Source: UBA5868 sp964482025
GTDB lineage: Bacteria > Pseudomonadota > Gammaproteobacteria > Pseudomonadales > Cellvibrionaceae
Direction of reading: 5' to 3'
Assembly (NCBI GenBank): GCA_964482025.1
Contig: CAYZVN010000004.1
Location: forward strand, 17,620-81,619
DNA length: 64,000 bases
How positions within the stretch are numbered: the first letter of the stretch is position 1; each line of letters starts with the position of its first letter. A program made the position numbers and the translations under genes. Under the pieces are notes generated by a model. That model was given only the letters and a program-made list of their open reading frames with translations. It was not told where the DNA came from and did not search any database. Below are positions 17,701-26,900 of this stretch, one piece after another.

Positions 17701-19131
17701 ATGGCCCGGCGGCGTGCTCTTATCGTCGATGACTCCAAAACGGCACAAGTGCGTTTGCGCAAAATGCTGGAACGCTTTGACCTGGAAGTCGATACCGTAC
17801 TCTCTGCCGAAGAAGCGCTCGGCTATCTCTCCTATCGCCAGCCCGCCGTTATCTTCCTCGACCATCACATGGAAGGCATGGACGGCCTGGAAGCACTTAA
17901 AATCATCAAGTCCAACCCCGCCACTGCGTTGATCCCGGTGATCATGTATACCTCCGAGCAGGGCGACGTCTATGTCGGTCAAGCCCGCGCGCTGGGCGCC
18001 ATCGATATTCTCGGTAAAGAGGTGATCAAGCAGGCGAGCCTAGAAAAGGTGCTCGGCAGTTTGGGCATTGCGGCAAAGGGTGCCGAAGACGCGGCGACCC
18101 GGTCGACAGAGCCGGTATTGACGGATGTGATTGAAGACGGCCCTATCGTCCGACCGCCGCTCACCTCTTTCGACGAGGTGGACGAACCTGCTGAAACATC
18201 GCCGAGCGATCTCGATCAAGTGCAAAAGCAAATCAGCAGGCTGTTCGAGCTTCACATCGCCAAGGTGCGCCAGGAAATCGAAGATAGCACCAAATTCCTG
18301 CTGCGCCGCTTGGCTAGAGAAGCTCAGGATAAAAGCCGTGTGACCAGTCGCGCCGTGCCGGCTGCTGCCGGTGATCGCCCGGAGGAGCCGGTCGCGCCAG
18401 AGCCCTTTGTGGTGGAGACGCCAGAGGAGCGATCCAGCGTCTCATCCATCTTCCTCGGCATTATTCTGATCGGCATTGCCTTCCTGGGTTATCACCTCTA
18501 TATCAACAATCGCCACCAGGAATTACTCGCCACGCGCTACGATGAGCTGATCGACCGAACCCGGGCGCAGGAGGAGTTGATTAACCGCTTGTTTGGGAAG
18601 ATGAGTGATAGCGCCGACAATCGCATGAGCGCGACCGCCTACGCCGACCGCCAGGTTTTACTCGACGCGCTGAGCTGGGCGGTGAACGTTAATACCCAGG
18701 TCGCCTTTGGTGAAACACCGCTCGGTGACCAACGCATTTATATGCTCGGTGAATTACTTGCTTTGTTAAAAGCGGCAAACTTTAATGGCGCTGTCTTCTT
18801 GGATATCCACTTGGGCAACTTTTGTGTGGTGGAAGATCCCAGCGGCAATTTTATTTTGCCCGAGCCCGAGAGCAACCTTGAGGATTGTGTATTTCTCGCC
18901 GACCGAGTGCCGGAAGTGGCAGTCAATAATCAGGTGTCGGTAGGCTTCCTAAATTATTTGCATAGCGCACCTATCTTGATGGAGGGCAATATTGAAGTGG
19001 AGTTGTCCTCCCACGCCTATTCGATACCGCGTTATACCTATCCGCCGGTGAGTACCGCCGTGAGTGCGGGCGAGTGGAATGCGGTCGCGCATAAAAACAA
19101 CCGAATTTCGGTATCCTTTTCTGCGAACTGA
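17701..19131 (+). CDS. Receiver domain protein with a transmembrane anchor and an extracytoplasmic domain
   Basis: A 476-residue protein. Residues 1-125 are a receiver domain with the acidic pair DD (10-11), phosphoacceptor D54 (VIFLDHHMEG), T84/S85 and K106. A Pro/Glu-rich linker and amphipathic stretch follow to ~245, then one TM helix (~248-268, SSIFLGIILIGIAFLGYHLY) and a C-terminal ~200-residue domain with two Cys (in GNFCVVED and LEDCVFLAD) that would face the periplasm. No DNA-binding, GGDEF or kinase output domain is present. It may pass a phosphorylation signal across or within the membrane. No histidine kinase gene is adjacent. Confidence 0.8.
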   Translation: MARRRALIVDDSKTAQVRLRKMLERFDLEVDTVLSAEEALGYLSYRQPAVIFLDHHMEGMDGLEALKIIKSNPATALIPVIMYTSEQGDVYVGQARALGAIDILGKEVIKQASLEKVLGSLGIAAKGAEDAATRSTEPVLTDVIEDGPIVRPPLTSFDEVDEPAETSPSDLDQVQKQISRLFELHIAKVRQEIEDSTKFLLRRLAREAQDKSRVTSRAVPAAAGDRPEEPVAPEPFVVETPEERSSVSSIFLGIILIGIAFLGYHLYINNRHQELLATRYDELIDRTRAQEELINRLFGKMSDSADNRMSATAYADRQVLLDALSWAVNVNTQVAFGETPLGDQRIYMLGELLALLKAANFNGAVFLDIHLGNFCVVEDPSGNFILPEPESNLEDCVFLADRVPEVAVNNQVSVGFLNYLHSAPILMEGNIEVELSSHAYSIPRYTYPPVSTAVSAGEWNAVAHKNNRISVSFSAN

Positions 19132-19152
19132 TTCTGCGAACTGAGTTACAGG

Positions 19153-19170
19153 TGGCGGGCGACTCCGCCA
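19153..19170 (+). terminator. Hairpin after the receiver-protein gene
   Basis: TGGCGG - GCGACT - CCGCCA, 21 bases after the stop. It has no proper U-run (TCTGTTCAT), so it is a weak terminator candidate. Confidence 0.4.
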
Positions 19171-19298
19171 TCTGTTCATAAGTGTTTGCCAGGTTTTAGT
19201 GTCGCTGAGTCCTCAATTTGCGCGAAAGTGTTTGCTGTGTTCTATTGATTCCGGCAACATGGCGCCCCATCAAAAATTCCCCTTCGAACCTTATCCGC

Positions 19299-21029
19299 AT
19301 GGCACGCAAGATTGGCTTTGTGCATATCTCCTGTCTGCTAGTGGCGCTCGCGTTAGCTCGCGAGTGCCGGGCAATATCGTTTCTGTCGTTTGACGCCGAC
19401 TCCATGGCACTGGGCGGCGCTGGCGCGGTTACAGGTGTGGGCGGCGACCGGCCCTATTTAAATCCTGCTGTGATCGATGATGACCGTACCTGGGGTATGT
19501 TTGATATGTATTTGGGTGCGCGGGTGATCGATCGGCAGAAGTTTATCCAGACCTTTGATGAGATCGAAGAGAATTTCGAAAGCCTGCAGCTGGAGAAAAA
19601 ATTTAAGGGCGCCCGCAAAGCGTTTCGCGGCGGTAATTTAGATCCCGAGATTTTGCGCGATCTAGGTGAAGCGGCGCATCAGGTATTGGATGAAGTCGTC
19701 AAGCTGCCCGACCGCTATATCCGCGTTGCCGCTTCTGGCGGGGCCCATGTGTTGGCGAAGCATCAAGCGGTTGCAGTGGGAGTGTTTGTCCATCGCCATC
19801 AGGTATTGAGCGGCGTGGTGCGGAATGATCCGGAGGATCTCCGCCGCATCGCCCAGCTCGCCGATACCGCGTTTGCTTTGGCCGATACGTTGGAGAGCTC
19901 CCAGCGTCTTGAGGAGCGCTATCGCGCCGTCGACTGGCCGGCCATCGAAGATCGAATACGGGAATCCTTGGGCAGCGGCAGGGTGGATGAGCAGCTGCTC
20001 AATTATCAGCAGCTGGCGGGTGTTCAACCCTTAATTGATGGAATCGAGCACTACGCCCGCGAGGTGAAAATGGCGGGAGAGGCGCTGGATACCCACCGCC
20101 TGGAGCGCCTAGCACGCCAAGTAAACTGGCGGGAAATTCAAGGCTTGGTTCAGCAATCTCTGGATAGCTGGGAGCTGCATGAACAGTTGCGCGACCCGCG
20201 GGAAATCCCCGGCATTCAGGCCTTGCTCGATGGCATCCGCGACCTGGGCGATAAACTGCAGGGGCTTAATCATCACGTGGATTTGCAAGCGCTGGCCGGG
20301 TTTCTTCTGGATGAAGGCAGTGCGCAGGAGTTTGAGGATTTAGAGCTTACAGATGTGGATTTGCGCCAATTTCTGCGCTACGACATTCCCGATGAGATCA
20401 ACAGTCAGATTATTTATTCGGGTGCGGATGTGGTGGAGACCGCGCTCACTTTTGCCGTAATGCCCGCCGCGCTGCCGGGGCTGTCGGTGGGCGCCAATGT
20501 TAAACAGCTGGATTTCTCCACTATTGCTTATGTACAGCGCGTCGATGAGTTTGAGTGGAGTGAATATAAGCTGGAATATACCCGCTTGGATTATCGCTTT
20601 TGGAACCTCGATTTGGGCGTGACCTATAAAACCGAACACAACTGGTCGTTTGGTTTAGCGGTAAAAAATATCCTGCGCAAGGAGCTGGAAAACCGTTTTG
20701 GCGACACCATCATTTTGCGGCCCATCGCACGGGCCGGCGTCGCGTTTGGCAATGATGATGTCATGCTCGCGCTGGATGTTGACCTTACACGAAATGAAAC
20801 TTTGGGCTTTGATGTGGATCGGCGCTACATCAGCATGGGTTCGCAATTTCGTCTTTGGAACCACCAATATATTCGCCTGGGCTATCGCTACAATACGGTC
20901 GACCGCACCGGTTTACCGGCACTGGGGCTGGGTGCGGCCTTCCGATACGGCAGCTTTGATATTGCCGCCACCTACTCCGAAAAACACTCCGAAGCGGGCT
21001 TGGCCCTGCAGCTTGGCTTTCAGTATTAA
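19299..21029 (+). CDS. Outer-membrane beta-barrel protein, TraF_2/conjugal-transfer-TraF-like
   Basis: The 576-residue protein has a signal peptide (MARKIGFVHISCLLVALALA, cleavage near CRA-ISF). The N-terminal SMALGGAGAVTG and YLNPAV motifs and the C-terminal alternating strands ending in aromatic QLGFQY are typical of an outer-membrane barrel of the FadL-like/TraF_2 type. Despite the family name there is no conjugation context. Unusually, an alpha-helical middle (~110-360) contains a duplicated ~47-residue unit (residues ~211-257 and ~275-321). The ATG at 19299 is chosen because it gives a normal signal peptide. Function is unknown. Confidence 0.75.
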   Translation: MARKIGFVHISCLLVALALARECRAISFLSFDADSMALGGAGAVTGVGGDRPYLNPAVIDDDRTWGMFDMYLGARVIDRQKFIQTFDEIEENFESLQLEKKFKGARKAFRGGNLDPEILRDLGEAAHQVLDEVVKLPDRYIRVAASGGAHVLAKHQAVAVGVFVHRHQVLSGVVRNDPEDLRRIAQLADTAFALADTLESSQRLEERYRAVDWPAIEDRIRESLGSGRVDEQLLNYQQLAGVQPLIDGIEHYAREVKMAGEALDTHRLERLARQVNWREIQGLVQQSLDSWELHEQLRDPREIPGIQALLDGIRDLGDKLQGLNHHVDLQALAGFLLDEGSAQEFEDLELTDVDLRQFLRYDIPDEINSQIIYSGADVVETALTFAVMPAALPGLSVGANVKQLDFSTIAYVQRVDEFEWSEYKLEYTRLDYRFWNLDLGVTYKTEHNWSFGLAVKNILRKELENRFGDTIILRPIARAGVAFGNDDVMLALDVDLTRNETLGFDVDRRYISMGSQFRLWNHQYIRLGYRYNTVDRTGLPALGLGAAFRYGSFDIAATYSEKHSEAGLALQLGFQY

Positions 21030-21055
21030 GCGCTCTCTAAATCCGTCCCTTAAAA

Positions 21056-21895
21056 TCACCAGGGCAGCCACTGTTGGGGAATCTGCCCGCGCTGAATTAA
21101 CGACGCTACGTCCATACTCACCGCGACGCCGGCATGCACAAAAAAACCGCCCCAAATAGAGCGCGAGCGCAGTGCGAGCATGCCGAGAAATAGCCCGAAA
21201 AAGATGGCGCCTGTGGCTTCCAGCCAGGGCTTGGGGAAGTGAATCATTAAATAGGGCACCACCATAATCCAAATCGCCGCCGATCCATAATGTGGTCGCA
21301 AAGATTGGACAATATAACCACGGTAAAAAAACTCCAGACAGGCGAACTGTAAAAGGTACAGAAACTCCCAAGCCAAAAAGTCCAACCAACTGCGCCCGGA
21401 GAGGCCGTAAAAAGGGTAGTGATTAACAAAATCATCGCGAAAGCTGACGAGCACCACCATTACCAAAATGAGACTGAGCAGCAGCGCGTAACCGCGCCAG
21501 TGTTTGTGGGTCTCGCCCCACCGCCAACCGTAGTCGATTAATTTTTGTTGAAAGAAAACGCGCAGAACAATTGCCGGTATGACGACGTAAGTAATTACAT
21601 GCCAGCCGCTCCACCAGGCATAGCGAGCCAATTCGCCGAAGCCGCTGCGGTGCAATTTTTCTAACCAATAATGCGGTGCGTGGCCTTGCCAACTCGCCAA
21701 CTGCTCGAGTATCACGTTCATTACCAGCGAGTTTTTCATGTAGTTCAGCAACAGGAGGGCGACGCAGGTGCTGAACAAGACAATTAACGTGGTGCGCGAC
21801 CCAGAGGCGCGGTCTGCGGTGTGGGACGGTGGCTCGCGGTCAATGTCATCGAGAACTCTAAATACGGTAAGCGGGTTTAGATAGGTTGGCAGCAT
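21056..21895 (-). CDS. CPBP-family intramembrane protease-like protein
   Basis: A 279-residue multi-pass inner-membrane protein. It carries the CPBP (Abi/Rce1-like) motifs: LEFFYRG (one Glu before xxxR, where many members have EE), PYLMIHFPKP and FVHAGVAVSMD. The single-Glu version is common in one CPBP subgroup, so catalytic competence is uncertain. CPBP proteins include prenyl-protease homologues and bacteriocin-immunity proteins. It lies 10 bases before the TSUP gene on the same strand and may be cotranscribed with it. Confidence 0.82.
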   Translation of the reverse strand: MLPTYLNPLTVFRVLDDIDREPPSHTADRASGSRTTLIVLFSTCVALLLLNYMKNSLVMNVILEQLASWQGHAPHYWLEKLHRSGFGELARYAWWSGWHVITYVVIPAIVLRVFFQQKLIDYGWRWGETHKHWRGYALLLSLILVMVVLVSFRDDFVNHYPFYGLSGRSWLDFLAWEFLYLLQFACLEFFYRGYIVQSLRPHYGSAAIWIMVVPYLMIHFPKPWLEATGAIFFGLFLGMLALRSRSIWGGFFVHAGVAVSMDVASLIQRGQIPQQWLPW

Positions 21896-21905
21896 GTCAT
21901 TCTCG

Positions 21906-22676
21906 TTATCGTAAAGCGGTTGTTATCAGCGAAAGGCCAGACAAGATGGTGACGACTTCGAACACCCTTTTGATCAGTGGATTGCCTTTTTGGATAGCCA
22001 AATGCGCGCCCCAAAAGCCGCCGAGCAATGAGCCCAATAGCAGCATCGGCAGCCATGACCATTGCGGTGGCGTCAGTAATGTCAAAGTTAAGGCACCAGT
22101 ACCATTCCAAAACAAGCCCACGAGGATCATGGTGTAAGCCGTGGCACGCTTGTAATCAAGGCCGAACCAACTGATCAGCAGCAGTGTGACGAACAAGCCG
22201 GTGCCGGAGGTCAGTGAGCCATTGAGAAAGCCTAACGCAAACAACCAGATCCCGCCGAGTACCATGCCCCGCCAATCGCGATTGCGCGGCTGCCAGTGTT
22301 GACCGAGATTCTTTTTGATAATGGAGTAAACGCCTAAGCCTATGGTGAGCGCGCCCAATGCAATCCGCGCCCAGTTTTCCGGCAACTCCAACACCGTGCG
22401 CGCACCCAATACCACTCCCGGCAGTCCACAAGCCAAAATAAAAAAAGCAAATAACAGCTCTAAATGTCCCTCTTTGCCGTGCTTTAAGCTGGCGCCTACC
22501 CCCAGCGCAACGGTGGCGATTTTGTGGGTGGCAAGAGCGGTGGCAAAAGGTAAACCGAGAAAAATCAACGCCGGCAACTGAATAAGTCCAGCACCGCCGC
22601 CAGCCAAAGACGACAGAAGATTTGCCGCCAGCGACACCAGCAACAACAAAAAATGTTCGATTAAGAAGTCCGACAC
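21906..22676 (-). CDS. TSUP (TauE/SafE) family transporter
   Basis: A 256-residue membrane protein with about eight TM helices and two related glycine-rich halves (LAGGGAGLIQLPAL in the first, NGSLTSGTGLFVTLLL in the second), typical of the TauE/SafE family. Members export sulfite or organosulfonates or take up other sulfur compounds; the substrate here is unknown. Start is set to GTG 22676, which has an AGGAA site 8 bases upstream. It overlaps the stop of the upstream glycosyltransferase gene by 16 bases, so translation is probably coupled. Confidence 0.85.
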   Translation of the reverse strand: MSDFLIEHFLLLLVSLAANLLSSLAGGGAGLIQLPALIFLGLPFATALATHKIATVALGVGASLKHGKEGHLELLFAFFILACGLPGVVLGARTVLELPENWARIALGALTIGLGVYSIIKKNLGQHWQPRNRDWRGMVLGGIWLFALGFLNGSLTSGTGLFVTLLLISWFGLDYKRATAYTMILVGLFWNGTGALTLTLLTPPQWSWLPMLLLGSLLGGFWGAHLAIQKGNPLIKRVFEVVTILSGLSLITTALR

Positions 22677-23893
22677 GCAAAGGGTTCCTGATAAAAAGGC
22701 GCGAGTGTTAAGCACTGATCCAAAGGCAAGGCAGGGTAGTGTGACTCCTGCAGGCGGCGGATAAATTTGAGGGTCTGAAAGGCATCAAACCAGTGGTGCA
22801 CGCTGGTTTCACAGTGTGCGGGCGAGCGGACCTGCCGGCGAATGTGCGCCCACAAGATGTCGATGCCGGCCTCGCGCAGCAGCGGCGGAAGGTGCGCGGG
22901 AAGGCCCTCCAGAGGGTCGCGTTGATCTTGCAGTTGCTGCCAAATACTCGGAATGTGGCGCAGCCAAGTGCGCAACTCAACAAAGGTTGACGGTGCGTAA
23001 TAGGTTAACTCCCTGGGGTTTGGCAGGGTGAGAATTTTCTCTACCGCCGGGCCTGTGCCAAAGGGCACCCGGTCGGACAGCCGTGCCTTCACCCCAATGA
23101 CCACATCTTTACACCAGTGCACGCGGCCGAGCTTGGCCAGCTTGTTGAGCAGATAAAAGTCTTCTCCGGCGGATTTGCGGGGAAAGCCTCGGCATTCGCA
23201 GTAGGCTTGCACGCGGACCGCTAGGGCACTGCCGATGGTTGGGAAAGCGTATGGCGATCCCGCCCAAGTGAGGCCATCGACGTAATAGCGCAGCGCCCGC
23301 TCATAAAGCCGCGTTGCGGCGACAAGGCCCTCAGCTTCGCCCTCAGCGGATTGATGCTCGATATCGAACACCGTAGCCACAGCATCCTGGGGGCACGATG
23401 CCAAGGCCTGGAAATAATGCGCCGGTAGGAAGGCATCGGCGTCGGTGCAGGCAATCCAGGCGCTGTGATCCGCCGCGTCGGCCATAAGTGCCACAGCGAG
23501 ATCACAACCCAACTTTCGCGCTAAGCCGACTCCCTGTTTGGGGTCTAAAGTCAGGCCGGAACGAAAGCGATCGACCACCAGCCAGTGCAGCGCACCGGCG
23601 TTGGCGCTGAATAAGGTTAAGTGATCCTTTCGCCACACAGTAGGGTAGCGACCGAAAAAGCGCATCAGCGCCTGGTTGAGCGGCTCTTCCGGTCCAGGCG
23701 GCTGATTGATCACGACTATGACTAAGAGTCCAGGTGTCTGCAGGCGGGCGATGTGCTCGGCAAACTCCGGAGTTTCGCGATAGGCCGGAATGACCAAAAC
23801 CCCCTGTGGAGCAAGAGCGGGAAAGCCGGCCAGCGCCGCGCACTCGGCCTCCGCGTAGGTGCGCAAGTATTTGGCGACCGCCCGGCTGATCAC
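22661..23893 (-). CDS. Glycosyltransferase family 2-like protein
   Basis: A 410-residue cytoplasmic GT-A-type glycosyltransferase. The N-terminal VLVIPAYRETPEF, the acidic nucleotide-sugar motif CTDADAFLP, and GFPRKSAGEDFYLLNKL (ED motif) are characteristic. There is no signal or TM segment, so it is cytosolic or peripheral. Donor and acceptor are unknown. It starts 10 bases after the miaE stop on the same strand and overlaps the TSUP gene, making a minus-strand run miaE, GT, TSUP, CPBP. Confidence 0.85.
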   Translation of the reverse strand: MISRAVAKYLRTYAEAECAALAGFPALAPQGVLVIPAYRETPEFAEHIARLQTPGLLVIVVINQPPGPEEPLNQALMRFFGRYPTVWRKDHLTLFSANAGALHWLVVDRFRSGLTLDPKQGVGLARKLGCDLAVALMADAADHSAWIACTDADAFLPAHYFQALASCPQDAVATVFDIEHQSAEGEAEGLVAATRLYERALRYYVDGLTWAGSPYAFPTIGSALAVRVQAYCECRGFPRKSAGEDFYLLNKLAKLGRVHWCKDVVIGVKARLSDRVPFGTGPAVEKILTLPNPRELTYYAPSTFVELRTWLRHIPSIWQQLQDQRDPLEGLPAHLPPLLREAGIDILWAHIRRQVRSPAHCETSVHHWFDAFQTLKFIRRLQESHYPALPLDQCLTLAPFYQEPFACRTS

Positions 23894-23903
23894 TGGCAGC
23901 GGC

Positions 23904-24476
23904 TCAGTGTAAGGCCGCCACTATGGACAGGCCGGCAACAATTTCGGCTTCTGCATCAAGCAGCTGATCCAGGCGCTCGTCAATTTCTTCTTGGCGAAAA
24001 TAAAGCTGCGCTAAATTGACAAACAAATCGCCGTGACGCGCCTCGGATTCGGTAATCGCGGTGTAAAACTTTTTCAACTCACCTGCAGGCAGCGCTTCCG
24101 CGATCAGCCCAAAGCGCTCGCAGCCGCGGGCTTCCACTATGCTGCCAATCAACAGGCGGTCGAGTAAGTACACGGCGGTGCCGGTGCGCGTGTGTCGGCG
24201 CAGGGCGTTGACGTAAGGATCCTTGGTGTCTGCGGCCAGTTGCAGCCCGCGCTGATGCAGAATTTTCACCACTTGGCGGAAGTGGGTCATTTCCTCTAGC
24301 GCTAAATCGATCATAGCTGTGACGATTTCGGGTTTGTCGGGGTAGTGGGACAGCATGGAAATGGCCATGCCCGCCGCTTTTTTTTCGGCGGCAGCGTGGT
24401 CCACTAAAAAAGTGTCGAAGTCATCGAGAACCGTTTGTGTCCAAGCGGACGGTGTAGAAAAGCGAAGCGAGTACAT
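23904..24476 (-). CDS. miaE: tRNA-(ms2io6A) hydroxylase MiaE
   Basis: MiaE is a non-haem diiron monooxygenase that hydroxylates ms2i6A at position 37 of tRNAs. The 190-residue protein is a four-helix ferritin-like bundle with iron-ligand Glu/His motifs: LEEMTHFRQV, IVEARGCERFGL and ESEARHGDLF. The ATG at 24476 is selected because the conserved N-terminus MYSLRFSTPSAW starts there; the longer upstream frame lies over the fabV promoter side and is not conserved. It is divergent from fabV. Confidence 0.93.
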   Translation of the reverse strand: MYSLRFSTPSAWTQTVLDDFDTFLVDHAAAEKKAAGMAISMLSHYPDKPEIVTAMIDLALEEMTHFRQVVKILHQRGLQLAADTKDPYVNALRRHTRTGTAVYLLDRLLIGSIVEARGCERFGLIAEALPAGELKKFYTAITESEARHGDLFVNLAQLYFRQEEIDERLDQLLDAEAEIVAGLSIVAALH

Positions 24477-24509
24477 GAAAAGTCGATCGTGGCAGAAAAT
24501 GTGGCGCGT

Positions 24510-24515
24510 ATTATA
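24510..24515 (-). promoter_or_regulatory. Probable -10 box of miaE
   Basis: TATAAT on the minus strand, 34 bases upstream of the miaE ATG. No clear -35 is seen at 17 bases. Confidence 0.4.
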
Positions 24516-24580
24516 GGCATTTATCCCGATTGCGACGGAACTGCGCCCGCTACCCCCGCAGACGCGAGAAAAGATTCGGT

Positions 24581-24586
24581 TATAAT
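24581..24586 (+). promoter_or_regulatory. Probable -10 box of fabV
   Basis: A perfect TATAAT 38 bases upstream of the fabV ATG; the -35 region is poor. Confidence 0.45.
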
Positions 24587-24624
24587 GCCGCCCTTTCATT
24601 CCAGCACAGGACCCGTTTGCGACC

Positions 24625-25812
24625 ATGATTATCAAACCGAAAGTTCGTGGATTCATCTGCACCAACGCTCATCCGCAAGGCTGCGCAGCCAACGTGCGCG
24701 AACAGATCGCCTTCGTCAAAACGTCCGGCGCCATCGCCAACGGCCCGAAAAACGTCCTGGTGATTGGTGCCTCCACCGGATACGGCCTGGCTTCTCGCAT
24801 TACCGCCGCCTTTGGCTGCGGCGCCAATACTCTGGGTATCTTCTTTGAAAAGCCGCCCAGCGAAACCAAAACGGGCTCTGCCGGCTACTACAACGCGGCT
24901 GCCTTCGAGCAGGAAGCCCACGCTGAGGGCCTGTACGCCAAGAGCATCAATGGCGATGCCTTCTCACAGGGCATCAAAGACAAAGCCGTGCAAATGCTGA
25001 AAAGCGACATGGGGAAAGTGGATTTAGTTGTTTACAGCCTGGCGGCTCCGCGTCGCACCGATCCGGTTTCCGGCGAGGTTTATTCGTCGGCATTGAAGCC
25101 GATCGGCGAATCCTATACGGCAAAAAACCTCAATACCGACACCCTGAAAATCGCCGACATGACCTTGCCGCCGGCGACGGAAGACGAAATCCTCGGCACC
25201 ATTAAAGTGATGGGTGGGGAAGATTGGGAGCTTTGGCTCAAAGCGCTGGCCGATGCCGACCTGTTAGCCGATGGCTTTCAGACGGTGGCTTACACTTACT
25301 TGGGCGAAAAGATCACTTGGCCGATTTACGGCAAAGCGACCATCGGCAAAGCGAAAGAAGACCTCGACCGCGCGGCCAAAGCGATCAGTGCCGCCAACAG
25401 CGAGCAAAACGGCAAAGCCTATGTGGCGGTGCTCAAAGCGCTGGTCACCCAGGCCAGCTCCGCAATTCCGATTATGCCGCTCTACATTTCCTTGTTGTAC
25501 AAAGTGATGAAAGAAGAGGGCACTCACGAAGGCTGCATCGAGCAGCTGTATCGCCTGTTCACCGAAGGGCTTTACACCGATAATCCGCGCTTGGATGACC
25601 ATCAGCGTCTGCGTATGGACAACCTGGAACTCGACCCGGAGATTCAGGCCAAAGTCGAGAAGTTGTGGCCGCAGGTGACCGAAGAGAATCTTTTTGAGCT
25701 GACGGATTACAAAGGTTATAACGCGGAGTTCCTCAAACTCTTTGGTTTTGGTGTGGCCGGCGTAGACTACGACGCCGATGTCAGCCCGCTGGTGCAGGCA
25801 GACTTCCACTGA
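24625..25812 (+). CDS. fabV: Enoyl-ACP/trans-2-enoyl-CoA reductase FabV
   Basis: FabV is a large short-chain-dehydrogenase-type reductase that performs the last step of the fatty acid elongation cycle with NADH and is naturally less sensitive to triclosan than FabI. The 395-residue length is typical. The nucleotide-binding GASTGYGLASR, the N-terminal VRGFICTNAHPQGC and the catalytic Tyr-x8-Lys (Y in IYGKATIGKAK) are present. The gene stands alone between miaE and the LpxL-like gene and is followed by a very stable hairpin. Confidence 0.96.
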   Translation: MIIKPKVRGFICTNAHPQGCAANVREQIAFVKTSGAIANGPKNVLVIGASTGYGLASRITAAFGCGANTLGIFFEKPPSETKTGSAGYYNAAAFEQEAHAEGLYAKSINGDAFSQGIKDKAVQMLKSDMGKVDLVVYSLAAPRRTDPVSGEVYSSALKPIGESYTAKNLNTDTLKIADMTLPPATEDEILGTIKVMGGEDWELWLKALADADLLADGFQTVAYTYLGEKITWPIYGKATIGKAKEDLDRAAKAISAANSEQNGKAYVAVLKALVTQASSAIPIMPLYISLLYKVMKEEGTHEGCIEQLYRLFTEGLYTDNPRLDDHQRLRMDNLELDPEIQAKVEKLWPQVTEENLFELTDYKGYNAEFLKLFGFGVAGVDYDADVSPLVQADFH

Positions 25813-25818
25813 TCCTAT

Positions 25819-25840
25819 GGCCGCCGGGGTGCCGGCGGCC
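25819..25840 (+). terminator. GC-rich hairpin after fabV
   Basis: GGCCGCCGG - GGTG - CCGGCGGCC is a perfect 9-bp stem six bases after the fabV stop. No U-run follows, so it may stabilise the transcript end or act as a weak terminator before the next gene. Confidence 0.5.
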
Positions 25841-25860
25841 GCTTCCCCTGTCGCCTCCTT

Positions 25861-26820
25861 ATGAGTTCAGCTCGCTTTCGCCTCGCGCTCTTGCATCCCC
25901 GCTACTGGCTGACCTGGCTCGGGTTTTTGCTGTGGTACGCCCTCAGCTGGTTGCCTTACCGCGTGCAGTACAGCCTCGGGCGCGTGCTCGGCAAGCTCCT
26001 GTATCGACTGGCCGGGCGGCGGCGGCAGATTGCCCGCGCCAACCTCGACTTGTGCTTTCCGTCCTGGAGCGCGGAGCGGCGAGAGCAGGTCACCCGCCAG
26101 ATTATGGAATCGATTGGGATTGCGTTTTTTGAGACTGGAATCGCCTGGTTTTGGCCCAAGTGGCGGCTGCAGCGTTTGTACACGCTGGAAGGTCTGGAGC
26201 ACCTAGAGGCCGCGCGGGAAAGCGGGACTGGGGTGATTTTGATGGCGTTTCACTTCACCCACATCGATATAGGCGCGAAACTCCTGGGGCTGCGCTTTTC
26301 CATCGACGGCACTTACCGCCCGCACAACAATCCCGTGTACGACTACATCCAGCGCACTGGGCGTGAGCGCCACTCCATGCAAGGGCAGGCCATCCCGCGG
26401 GATGATGTGCGCGGCATGGTGAAAGCGCTGCGCAATGGGCGCGCCATTTGGTATGCCCCCGACCAGGATTACGGCGCAAAGCACAGTATTTTTGTACCGC
26501 TGTTTGGGATACCGGCTGCGACCGTGACGGCCACCAGTCAACTGGCACGCTTGGGCAAGGCTCGGGTCATTGCCTTCACCCAGACACGCCGCCCCGGCGG
26601 TTCGGGGTACCATCTGAAAATTTATCCTCCGCTGGAGGACTTTCCCTCTGGCGATGAGATGGAGGACACGCTGCGCATCAATAAATTTGTGGAAGCGCGC
26701 ATTTTGGAGCAGCCAGAGCAGTATTTGTGGGTACACCGGCGCTTTAAAACCCGCCCTCCTGGGGAGCCGGATCTATACGAGCAAGCGGGCATCGAGCGCA
26801 AACGACGCAAGTCCCGTTAA
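25861..26820 (+). CDS. Lipid A late acyltransferase, LpxL/HtrB-like
   Basis: A 319-residue inner-membrane protein of the LPLAT family with one N-terminal hydrophobic anchor (~12-33). It carries the catalytic H-x4-D motif (HFTHID), the GTYRPHNNPVYDY segment, YAPDQDYGAK and PLFGIPAATV, all typical of LpxL-type laurate/myristate transferases of Kdo2-lipid IVA. LpxL, LpxM and LpxP cannot be separated reliably by eye, so no symbol is given. The ATG at 25861 follows a CCTCCTT-rich stretch with no strong ribosome-binding site. Confidence 0.88.
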   Translation: MSSARFRLALLHPRYWLTWLGFLLWYALSWLPYRVQYSLGRVLGKLLYRLAGRRRQIARANLDLCFPSWSAERREQVTRQIMESIGIAFFETGIAWFWPKWRLQRLYTLEGLEHLEAARESGTGVILMAFHFTHIDIGAKLLGLRFSIDGTYRPHNNPVYDYIQRTGRERHSMQGQAIPRDDVRGMVKALRNGRAIWYAPDQDYGAKHSIFVPLFGIPAATVTATSQLARLGKARVIAFTQTRRPGGSGYHLKIYPPLEDFPSGDEMEDTLRINKFVEARILEQPEQYLWVHRRFKTRPPGEPDLYEQAGIERKRRKSR

Positions 26821-26900
26821 CCGCAATCCAGCTTGAGTGTTACAGGGTCCGCCAGTACCATAACCCGCTTTTCCTTCACGACGCACGCGCGGAGATCAAC

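Noticed and set aside
25264..25809. 181-codon minus-strand ORF in fabV
   Set aside because: A shadow of the fabV frame; no start signal or domain.
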